From assembly GCA_016788945.1 (NCBI GenBank), contig JAEUSA010000407.1:1-13044 (forward strand): 13,044 nucleotides of DNA, in the 5' to 3' direction. Below the pieces are notes generated by a model. That model saw nothing but the letters and a program-made list of their open reading frames with translations. It did no database searches and was not told the origin of the DNA. The stretch comes from Leptospiraceae bacterium (lineage in GTDB: Bacteria; Spirochaetota; Leptospiria; Turneriellales; Turneriellaceae). This document shows positions 1 to 5,854 of this stretch, in pieces; position 1 is the stretch's first letter, and each line of letters starts with the position of its first letter. The position numbers were made by a program, and so were the translations under genes.

Positions 1-19
1 GATTCGGCGTCGCCGAATC
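1..19. repeat. 19-base perfect inverted repeat at the window edge
   Basis: GATTCGGCG and CGCCGAATC are perfect reverse complements around a single T, so as RNA this could fold as an 8-bp stem with a GTC loop. No T-run follows on the + strand, and the sequence to the left is outside the window. It could be the end of an upstream terminator reading leftward or simply a palindromic site. The remaining bases 20-95, before the first tRNA, show no gene. Confidence 0.4.
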
Positions 20-95
20 GTGAAGCCTCTGGTTCAGCGCGTTTTGGTTGCGCATTGTATTCGCTGTTGCAAAATGCAAAAGCGTTTACGCGTCA

Positions 96-177
96 GCGAG
101 CGTGGTGAAACTGGTAGACACGCGGGATTTAGGTTCCCGTGCTGAAAGGCGTGGGGGTTCAAGTCCCTCCGCTCGCA
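96..177 (+). tRNA. tRNA-Leu (anticodon UAG)
   Basis: The acceptor stem GCGAGCG (96-102) pairs perfectly with CGCTCGC (170-176), followed by discriminator A177. The anticodon stem CGGGA/TCCCG (123-127/135-139) encloses the loop TTTAGGT with anticodon TAG at 130-132, which reads CUN leucine codons. The T arm has stem GGGGG/CCCTC (one G-U pair) and loop TTCAAGT. The D arm is TGGTGAAACTGGTAGACA, and a long variable arm (CGTGCTGAAAGGCGT region) marks a class II tRNA. CCA is not encoded directly after A177 (the next bases are CACCA), so it must be added by the CCA-adding enzyme. The gene lies 27 bases before tRNA-Gly on the same strand and is probably cotranscribed with it. Confidence 0.97.
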
Positions 178-204
178 CACCAGCTGCGTAGGTCGGCTGA
201 AACT

Positions 205-276
205 GCGGGAATAGCTCAGTGGTAGAGCATCTCCTTGCCAAGGAGAGGGTCGTGGGTTCAAGTCCCATTTCCCGCT
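205..276 (+). tRNA. tRNA-Gly (anticodon GCC)
   Basis: The acceptor GCGGGAA (205-211) pairs with TTCCCGC (269-275), with discriminator T276, normal for bacterial glycine tRNA. The anticodon stem TCTCC/GGAGA (230-234/242-246) encloses TTGCCAA, so the anticodon is GCC at 237-239, reading GGC/GGU. The D arm TAGCTCAGTGGTAGAGCA and the T loop TTCAAGT are standard. Length is 72 bases without CCA, which is not encoded (next bases CAGT). It is the second and last tRNA of a small unit ended by the hairpin at 290-310. Confidence 0.97.
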
Positions 277-289
277 CAGTTCTGTTTAG

Positions 290-320
290 GGGGATGGCAT
301 GGCCATCCCCTTAATCGTTA
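290..320 (+). terminator. Terminator after the tRNA-Leu/tRNA-Gly unit
   Basis: GGGGATGGC (290-298) and GCCATCCCC (302-310) form a perfect 9-bp GC-rich stem with an ATG triloop, 14 bases after the tRNA-Gly end. The following TTAATCGTT is only a weak U-tract, so termination may be incomplete. The next gene starts at 327, so its promoter would have to overlap this hairpin or the tRNA gene, or it depends on read-through. Confidence 0.7.
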
Positions 321-326
321 ACCCTC

Positions 327-1751
327 ATGAAAACTTCGGGTACGTACAATCGATGCATGACATGCCTCATCGCATTTGTGCTCGTGTCCTGTTCTAAACC
401 GGTTAAACGAACAGATTCGATTACTATCCCCCTTAAATACCGCGCGGAAATTCTCGACCCGCTGCAGGCCGTCGATGAGTCGACGGTGCTGGTGGTGAAT
501 TTTCTGCACCGCCGCCTCTACGCATATTCGCCCGACGGAAATCTCGAACCCGATTTGGCAAGTGGGGAAATTTTGAGCGGCCGGAATGTCACGATCAGTT
601 TGAAACCCGGCGGACCACGCGCGACTGACGCGGTTTATGCTCTGCATCGGGTGCAACGAGACGCAAACCAAAGCTGGGTCATGGAGCAGATTGAGAGCGT
701 TGCGGAAACAGGTCCCTATAGCGTGGGCATTCAGCTCAAACCTTCGCCGCGACCCGCAGCCACAGATTGGAAGCTGGCGAAAATTAAGCTGACGCTACCG
801 CAGTGTGCGATTTTTGTCAGCGCCGACCACCGTCGCGATAAATCGTTCACACCCTATTCACGCTACCGGGTCGAAGAACAGACAGGCGACCGCATTTTAC
901 TCAGCACCACAGACGGTTCACCCAAGCTCGAATTTCTCGCGATGCCCGATGAAACCGCGCGCTATTTTGCCTTTCGAGAAGCGCGCCTCGATGCGTATGA
1001 GGCGCTCGGCATACACCGGAAAATGCCCTATGACAGCGAACTCTATGAACCGCGCACGATGTATGACCTTGTGGTGCTTTATGCGGCTTTTAACGTTGCC
1101 GAAAACTCGGCACTGGCACAGGCCTCTCTGCGCCGTGCCATCAACCGCGCCTTCGACCGCGAAAGCCTGTGCCGCAATACGCTGTTAGGAGCCTGTGTTG
1201 GTGCAGATTACCCGGTGCCTTCGGTACTCTCCCCGCCCCCCCATGAGCCGTTTCCGGCGGCCGGGGAGTATAAAATTCCGGTGAATCGCGAAACCGTCAC
1301 GCTCTTTACGCTCAGCGACAAGGAACGAATTCTGATCGCCGAATATATGCGCGAAATATTCAGCCGGTTCAACATTAAACTGCAGTTTCGCATTGTCGAC
1401 CTGCCGAGTATGGTGCGCGAAAGCAACAAAGGCACTCGCGGCATCTACCTCATGAAGTGGTCGGCGGATTACCCCCACGCAGAGAATTTTTTAGTACCGT
1501 TGTTCCATTCACGAAACGCCGGCGTCGGCGGCAACCGCGCGCACGTAAAAGACACAGAGTTGGATGCAATGCTCGATCGATCTGGTTATTCCGTGTCAGA
1601 GGTGCGTGCGCTGCAGCAGCGGTTACGCTGGTTATCCCCGTGGTTATTCATTGGCTTCCAAAATATGCAGTTTTACCGATTGAAGAGCTCACCGCTGAAA
1701 ATTCCCCGAATTTTTGCCGGCTGGGGCGAAAAAGCAATCATCACACGATGA
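327..1751 (+). CDS. ABC transporter solute-binding lipoprotein, family 5 (oligopeptide/DppA-OppA type)
   Basis: This 474-residue protein is predicted to be a lipid-anchored substrate-binding protein of the SBP_bac_5 family, which delivers peptides or similar solutes to an ABC permease. The N-terminus has K2 and R9, a hydrophobic stretch (14-20) and a lipobox LVSC with the lipidated cysteine at residue 22. The ATG at 357 would leave an uncharged, very short signal, so the ATG at 327 is preferred although no Shine-Dalgarno sequence is visible. Family hallmarks are ILDPLQAVDE (42-51), YSPDGNLEPDLASG (67-80), ISLKPG (90-95), ATDAVYALHRV (99-109), and near the C-terminus KWSADYPHAENFLVPLFHS (377-395) followed by PWLFIGFQNMQFYRL (438-452). 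It is slightly shorter than the usual 500-600 residues. No permease or ATPase gene is adjacent, so the partner transporter must lie elsewhere or the protein has another role, such as solute sensing or cell-wall peptide binding. It converges on the DUF4340-like gene with a 27-base gap. The ligand is unknown. Confidence 0.88.
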   Translation: MKTSGTYNRCMTCLIAFVLVSCSKPVKRTDSITIPLKYRAEILDPLQAVDESTVLVVNFLHRRLYAYSPDGNLEPDLASGEILSGRNVTISLKPGGPRATDAVYALHRVQRDANQSWVMEQIESVAETGPYSVGIQLKPSPRPAATDWKLAKIKLTLPQCAIFVSADHRRDKSFTPYSRYRVEEQTGDRILLSTTDGSPKLEFLAMPDETARYFAFREARLDAYEALGIHRKMPYDSELYEPRTMYDLVVLYAAFNVAENSALAQASLRRAINRAFDRESLCRNTLLGACVGADYPVPSVLSPPPHEPFPAAGEYKIPVNRETVTLFTLSDKERILIAEYMREIFSRFNIKLQFRIVDLPSMVRESNKGTRGIYLMKWSADYPHAENFLVPLFHSRNAGVGGNRAHVKDTELDAMLDRSGYSVSEVRALQQRLRWLSPWLFIGFQNMQFYRLKSSPLKIPRIFAGWGEKAIITR

Positions 1752-1778
1752 CTGGTGCGCGCCGATATGGCGAACGGA

Positions 1779-3005
1779 TTATTTTTTCTGCTTTGCGGCC
1801 TTTTGCTGCTCGCCCTTTTTTTGCGCCTCGGCAAGGTCACTCTCAAATTTGTGCAAAATCGCGAGCACCCGCGGATAAAGTTCTGCCGAAATATAGCCGG
1901 TATTAAAATTCGTGACTAGCAGCGTATCTTTCGGCCTCACGATCTGGGCATCGAACTGAAAAGGGAGGGGCTGCGCTGGCCGAATCTCGGGCGGATAAAA
2001 TGAAAAAGCAGATAAGACAATGTCTTGTTCGCTGGTTTTTTTCTGCCGCACAGAGCCGCTCAGACCGGGTTGGCTTTTGGCAGCAAGACCAAGATTAGGC
2101 AGAATATCTTTTAATTGACCTTCGCGGCCCGCAGCATCGATGGCAAACGGAGCGCTGATGCGTAGGGCTGAAAGCAATTGCGCAAGTTCGGCCGCGTGTG
2201 ACGGCATGACACTCAGCAGACCGTCGACATGCCAGACATTCACTTTGGTTTTGCCTTCATCTTTTACCAGCATACGTAACTTGAGAATGCCACCGGTTTT
2301 CTCGCGCAGCATGGGCAGGTTTTTCAAGAGATCGGCTTCGATTTTGATTTCCATCAGATCGACCCCTTCGTTTCCATAGGGGTGAATCGATTGCTCGCGC
2401 TGCGCAAAAATATTATTGAGAATGCGGCGAATTGTGAAATCGGGGGTGAGCAGCAGTTTGTCATTATCGGCGTCTAACAGATAACGGCGCGTATCACCCT
2501 GCGTCGCGTTGCCGATACAGAAGCGGCGTGCCGAAGAGCGGAAGGTCAGCTTCAGTTCATTGGCGCAGTTTGTCAGACCGTACTCGCCGTCACGTGCCGC
2601 TTCATGCGGCAGCATGAAGTAAAAGTCGGGCTCTGACCAGTCTTGCACGATCGTGCGTATGAGCGCGCTCGCGTAGAATTTCTTCACGCGGTTCAGTTCA
2701 ACCGCGCGTTTGGCCGCTTTGGCATCCGCATTTTTCAGCGAGCGTATTTCATTGCGGTAAGCGGCATCTTTTGCGCTGAGCGGATTTTCTTCGCGGAAAA
2801 TAGCGTAGTCGATCTCGGCCTTCGCATTTTCGGTGAGCGTCATCTTGCCGCGGAATTCGAGTTTCAGCAGCTGCTGCTGGGGTATCTTGTAATATTTTTG
2901 AATTTCGCCGGGTTTCTTCGGTTCGGGCCAAAGCAAGGCTAGCAGCAAGATAACTGCCGCGGACGAAAACAGCAAGGCAACGCGGTGTTTCAGTGCAAAA
3001 TTCAT
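1779..3005 (-). CDS. Membrane-anchored DUF4340-like protein coupled to the PBP gene
   Basis: This 408-residue protein has a single N-terminal membrane segment (about 8-26, preceded by K6 and R8) and a large outer-face domain, giving a signal-anchor topology. Residues 142-190 (YGLTNCANELKLTF, then CIGNATQGDTRRYLLDAD) resemble the pattern of DUF4340 proteins: YGL, a beta strand, iG-x-Y-x-D. A second similar half may cover 255-290 (VWHVDG, then a helix with LLSALRISAPFA). This assignment is by eye and moderate. C147 and C163 could form a disulfide. The C-terminus (391-408) is a lysine/glutamine-rich tail. Its ATG overlaps the TGA of the penicillin-binding protein gene (ATGA, 3002-3005), and an AGGAG lies 10 bases upstream, so translation is probably coupled. 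Context suggests a role beside peptidoglycan synthesis at the inner membrane, but the sequence gives no activity. It could equally be annotated as hypothetical. Confidence 0.85.
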   Translation of the reverse strand: MNFALKHRVALLFSSAAVILLLALLWPEPKKPGEIQKYYKIPQQQLLKLEFRGKMTLTENAKAEIDYAIFREENPLSAKDAAYRNEIRSLKNADAKAAKRAVELNRVKKFYASALIRTIVQDWSEPDFYFMLPHEAARDGEYGLTNCANELKLTFRSSARRFCIGNATQGDTRRYLLDADNDKLLLTPDFTIRRILNNIFAQREQSIHPYGNEGVDLMEIKIEADLLKNLPMLREKTGGILKLRMLVKDEGKTKVNVWHVDGLLSVMPSHAAELAQLLSALRISAPFAIDAAGREGQLKDILPNLGLAAKSQPGLSGSVRQKKTSEQDIVLSAFSFYPPEIRPAQPLPFQFDAQIVRPKDTLLVTNFNTGYISAELYPRVLAILHKFESDLAEAQKKGEQQKAAKQKK

Positions 3006-5296
3006 TGTGGCGCGTCTCCTGGTGGATTCGGTGTCGCCGGCGGGGTTGCGGGTGGTTGATCAGCCGGCGGCCCATCTGTGGGGGGTGTCTCGGGCGCCGG
3101 TGCACCCGAAGGATCAAACTCCTGCGGCTCTGTTCCCCGAATAAACGGCTGGTCGAGCACCTCGTTTTCACAGGCGCCGGGAAAGCGCGAAAGCAATCCG
3201 GTAGCCGGGCAGAAAGATTTGCGAATGATATGGTCCTGATCAAACGTTTCGGCGAACGGGCGGGGCTTATTTTCGCCGCGGCGTGTCGAACGCAGGTAGT
3301 CGGCATAACGCGGCGCGCACAGGCCGCTGCCAGAACGACCGGCACCCAATGTCGTGTTGGCATCGTTACCGACCCACATCACCGAAGCTTCGTCTGAGAC
3401 AACACCGACGAACCAAGCATCGACATATTTTGAAGTCGTGCCGGTTTTGCCTGCCACGTCAAAAATCAACCTACCCTCAGAGTTGCGCAGAGCCTTCATA
3501 GCCCCTTCGGCTGTGCCCCCGCCATCGACGACGGCCTGCATCATCGAGATCGTCACATAAGCAGCGGCAGCGTCCATGACCTGTTGCTGCGGGGGTTGCT
3601 CTGGGGCTTCCCATATTTGCCGGCCTTGGCTGTCTTCAATGCGCAACAGGTCGCGTGGTTCGACGCGTTTGCCCTGGTTAATGAGCGTCGCATACATTTG
3701 CGCCAGTTGTGCAGGTGTGAAAGATGAACTGCCCAAAGCTACACCGAGTTCGCGCGGGATTTTTTTCTCGAGGTCGGAATAAGGCAACTGCAGAACTTCA
3801 TGAAACATGCCGCGCACGTCGTCAAAATCGAGTTTTTGCAAGGCGCGAATCGCCGTCGGGTTGCGCGAAAGTTTCAGCGCATCGCGCAATGTCATTTTGC
3901 CCATGAATTTGCCGTCGTAATTCTGGTAATCTTGTATCGGCAAGTCGTCAACCAGCGACGCGGGAGTATAAATCTGCTTGGCGATGGTCAGGTAATAGAT
4001 GAGCGGCTTTATCGTCGAACCGATCTGCCGTTCTGCCTTCAGCGCGCGGTTAAACTGGTTCTGTTGCGAAAACTCTCCGCCGCCCACCATCGCCAGCGTA
4101 TAACCTGTTTTCGGTTCTATGCTGATAAACGCGGCGTTTGTTGTCGCGAGGGCGCGTTCGAGTTCTTGTATTTTGGCGGCGTTATTTTTCTTACGCGCTG
4201 CGGTCAAAAGCTTCTCATAGTGCTGCTTCTGCAACTCAACCGCTGCTTTGACGGCGCGTTGTGCCGCGATCTGTTTGTCGAGATCGAGTGTGGTAAATAT
4301 TCTAAGACCGCTGCGGTTCAACGCATCTTGCGTGAATTGTGTCGTGAGCTTTTGCCGCAGATAATCGAGAAAGAAAGGCGCATAGTTCTTGCCGGTCAGA
4401 CGATCGGGAAAATCCGCGATACCCGACCGCCGACTGTCTTTGGCGGCAATGCGCCAGGTCTGAAAAAAGCGCCGGCGCTCATTCTTCACCTTGTCTTCGG
4501 TCATTTTCTGCACCGTGACGAGGCTCATCAGAACGGCGTTTTGCCTTTCCAGAAAACGCGGTAAATCGGTGAGCGGAGAGAATGCTTTGGGGTTGGGAAT
4601 TATCCCCACCAGTGCCGCGGCTTCACCTTGAGTCAAATCACGCGCCGATTTATTGAAATAGTACTGTGACGCCGTTTCGAGGCCGTAGATGCCATGCCCC
4701 ATGTAAATCAGGTTCAGGTACATCTCGAGTATTTCTTTCTTGCTGTACTTCGATTCAATCGCGCGGGCGCAAAAAAACTCGAACAGCTTGCGGTCGAGGG
4801 TTTTCTCCTGATTGGTAAACAAGACTTTGGCAAGCTGCTGGGTCAGCGTCGAGCCACCTTGCGCAAAACGGAAACGCAAAAGGTTACGCACGATCGCTCG
4901 GAAGATACCGCCATAGTCGACGCCGTGGTGCTCGTAAAACTTGCGGTCTTCGCTGGCAATCAGCGCGTCGATAAGCTGTTTGGGGAAGTCTTCATAGTTC
5001 AGCAGGCTACGGCGTTCGGTATAAAATTCGCCGATCAATTTGTTGTTCCGGTCAAATACCTTTGACGGAATAGCTACCGCACCCGGCTCGATCGAGGCGA
5101 CAGTATCTTGTGCGAGGGCTCCACTGCGCAGGCGGTCGAGCTGCTGTTTGTAGAGCGTCAGCTTCTGCATGACCGCAGTTTCTTCGTCGCTCCACCGGTT
5201 ATACGCCAGAAATACCCTGACGCCAAAATAGGCGAAAATGATCAGCAGGTAGATGAGTATCTTGCCGCGAAAAAAGATGTTATAGAATTTTTTCAT
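3002..5296 (-). CDS. Class A penicillin-binding protein (PBP1A-type glycosyltransferase/transpeptidase)
   Basis: This 764-residue bifunctional murein synthase polymerises lipid II into glycan chains and cross-links the stem peptides in the periplasm. Membrane segment: about 12-30, after a basic N-terminus. GT51 domain, roughly 85-260: EDRKFYEHHG (116-125) with catalytic E116, QGGSTLTQQ (146-154), the second conserved glutamate E181, and YLN (193-195). Transpeptidase domain, roughly 385-645: SxxK as GSTIK with nucleophile S427 and K430, SRN (477-479), and KTGTT (617-621). All catalytic residues are present. After the catalytic core a CPATG...C segment (C696, C709) and FIRGTEP are typical of PBP1A proteins. 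The last 40 or so residues form a proline-rich tail. No Shine-Dalgarno sequence is visible before the ATG at 5296. The next gene overlaps by 4 bases. Upstream lie a possible promoter (5305-5333) and the 56-bp palindrome. The protein could be named MrcA/PonA-like, but which paralogue it is cannot be decided here. Confidence 0.97.
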   Translation of the reverse strand: MKKFYNIFFRGKILIYLLIIFAYFGVRVFLAYNRWSDEETAVMQKLTLYKQQLDRLRSGALAQDTVASIEPGAVAIPSKVFDRNNKLIGEFYTERRSLLNYEDFPKQLIDALIASEDRKFYEHHGVDYGGIFRAIVRNLLRFRFAQGGSTLTQQLAKVLFTNQEKTLDRKLFEFFCARAIESKYSKKEILEMYLNLIYMGHGIYGLETASQYYFNKSARDLTQGEAAALVGIIPNPKAFSPLTDLPRFLERQNAVLMSLVTVQKMTEDKVKNERRRFFQTWRIAAKDSRRSGIADFPDRLTGKNYAPFFLDYLRQKLTTQFTQDALNRSGLRIFTTLDLDKQIAAQRAVKAAVELQKQHYEKLLTAARKKNNAAKIQELERALATTNAAFISIEPKTGYTLAMVGGGEFSQQNQFNRALKAERQIGSTIKPLIYYLTIAKQIYTPASLVDDLPIQDYQNYDGKFMGKMTLRDALKLSRNPTAIRALQKLDFDDVRGMFHEVLQLPYSDLEKKIPRELGVALGSSSFTPAQLAQMYATLINQGKRVEPRDLLRIEDSQGRQIWEAPEQPPQQQVMDAAAAYVTISMMQAVVDGGGTAEGAMKALRNSEGRLIFDVAGKTGTTSKYVDAWFVGVVSDEASVMWVGNDANTTLGAGRSGSGLCAPRYADYLRSTRRGENKPRPFAETFDQDHIIRKSFCPATGLLSRFPGACENEVLDQPFIRGTEPQEFDPSGAPAPETPPTDGPPADQPPATPPATPNPPGDAPQ
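3016..3020 (-). promoter_or_regulatory. Ribosome binding site of the DUF4340-like gene, inside the PBP gene
   Basis: On the minus strand AGGAG lies within the last codons of the PBP reading frame, 10 bases before the ATG at 3005-3003. With the ATGA stop/start overlap it supports this start and indicates coupled translation of the two proteins. Confidence 0.6.
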
Positions 5297-5304
5297 GAGA
5301 CGCG

Positions 5305-5333
5305 ATTATCGACTGTCACCTTGCAGGGTGAAA
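5305..5333 (-). promoter_or_regulatory. Possible PBP promoter with overlapping inverted repeat
   Basis: On the minus strand a GATAAT (5310-5305) could serve as a -10 box. The sequence 17 bases upstream, TTTCAC (5333-5328), is a poor -35. An almost perfect 16-base palindrome, TCACC-T-TGCA-G-GGTGA (5316-5331), fills the spacer and could be an operator. If this -10 is real, transcription would start within one or two bases of the ATG at 5296, giving a leaderless or nearly leaderless message. That would fit the absence of a Shine-Dalgarno sequence. Evidence is by eye only. Confidence 0.25.
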
Positions 5334-5355
5334 GTGCGCAGAAAACAAATTTACT

Positions 5356-5411
5356 GCCGGTACTCCAATAAAAAAGCCCGCTTAAGCGGGCTTTTTTATT
5401 GGAGTACCGGC
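5356..5411. terminator. Perfect 56-bp palindrome containing a bidirectional intrinsic terminator
   Basis: The two 28-base arms (5356-5383 and 5384-5411) are exact reverse complements, centred at 5383/5384. The core GCCCGCTT/AAGCGGGC (5376-5391) is flanked by six As on one side and six Ts on the other, which is a classical intrinsic terminator on either strand. It begins 5 bases after the rplU stop codon, so its obvious job is to end rplU transcription before the PBP gene. The outer arms, GCCGGTACTCCAAT and its complement, extend the match well beyond what termination needs. That makes a repeat-family or protein-binding role possible. Confidence 0.85.
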
Positions 5412-5416
5412 TTGGC

Positions 5417-5728
5417 TTAGGCTTTGATGCCGGTGACCTGGAGCTTATGGTACTTTTGGCGATGGCCCCACTTGCGGTGGTTGTGCTTCTTCGTACGGTA
5501 AAAAACACCGACAATTTTCGGACCTTTGACTTCTTCGAGAACCTTGGCAGTAACCGAGGCACCGGAAACAAAAGGCTGGCCGATTTTCACCTGTCCATTA
5601 TTGTTTACAGAGAGCACTTCGCTGATGGTAAGGTCTTTACCGGGTTCGGTACCGGTCAGTTCTGCGAAAAAGACGGTGTCTTTCGCGACCTTGTATTGTT
5701 TGCTCCCGACTTTGATAACTGCCTGCAT
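5417..5728 (-). CDS. rplU: 50S ribosomal protein L21
   Basis: This 103-residue protein is full length for L21, a component of the large ribosomal subunit that binds 23S rRNA. It starts MQAVIKVGSKQYKV (typical L21 N-terminus, residues 1-14). The basic signature TKKHNHRKWGHRQKYHKLQV lies at 79-98, with the invariant GHRQ at 88-91. TAA stop at 5419-5417. No clear Shine-Dalgarno sequence precedes the ATG. In many bacteria rpmA (L27) follows directly. Here a strong terminator follows 5 bases after the stop, and the next same-strand gene is a penicillin-binding protein, so rplU appears to be transcribed alone. Its promoter should lie in 5729-5854, shared with the divergent lipoprotein gene. That stretch has an A+T-rich patch around 5811-5823 but no box pair I can defend. 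Confidence 0.97.
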   Translation of the reverse strand: MQAVIKVGSKQYKVAKDTVFFAELTGTEPGKDLTISEVLSVNNNGQVKIGQPFVSGASVTAKVLEEVKGPKIVGVFYRTKKHNHRKWGHRQKYHKLQVTGIKA

Positions 5729-5854
5729 TGCGTCAGAACCGACGGCCGAGACAGGCGGTCAAATGTTAATGATGACACGGGCCTGAAGGCGGCATATAGG
5801 GGCTCGCAGATGATATATTTTATGCAAAACCGGATGCACCGCCGATATTGTACT

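Noticed and set aside
48..76. Possible tRNA promoter (TTGCGC at 48-53, CAAAAT at 70-75)
   Set aside because: Only 3/6 and 4/6 matches to consensus with a 16-base spacer. Too weak to list as a feature, although a promoter is expected near here.
34..268. Minus-strand reading frames of 75 and 60 codons containing strings like ERRDLNPHAFQHGNL and GLEPTTLSL
   Set aside because: They are antisense translations of the tRNA-Leu and tRNA-Gly genes. Such peptides are a well-known false annotation over tRNA loci.
3800..4564. Long plus-strand open frame (254 codons) opposite the PBP gene
   Set aside because: It lies wholly antisense to a PBP with complete catalytic motifs, and its translation shows no recognisable domain.
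5399..5854. Upstream extension of the HEAT-like lipoprotein frame back to 5399 (662 codons)
   Set aside because: This part runs antisense through rplU and would bury the signal peptide. The open frame there is a shadow of the ribosomal protein gene.
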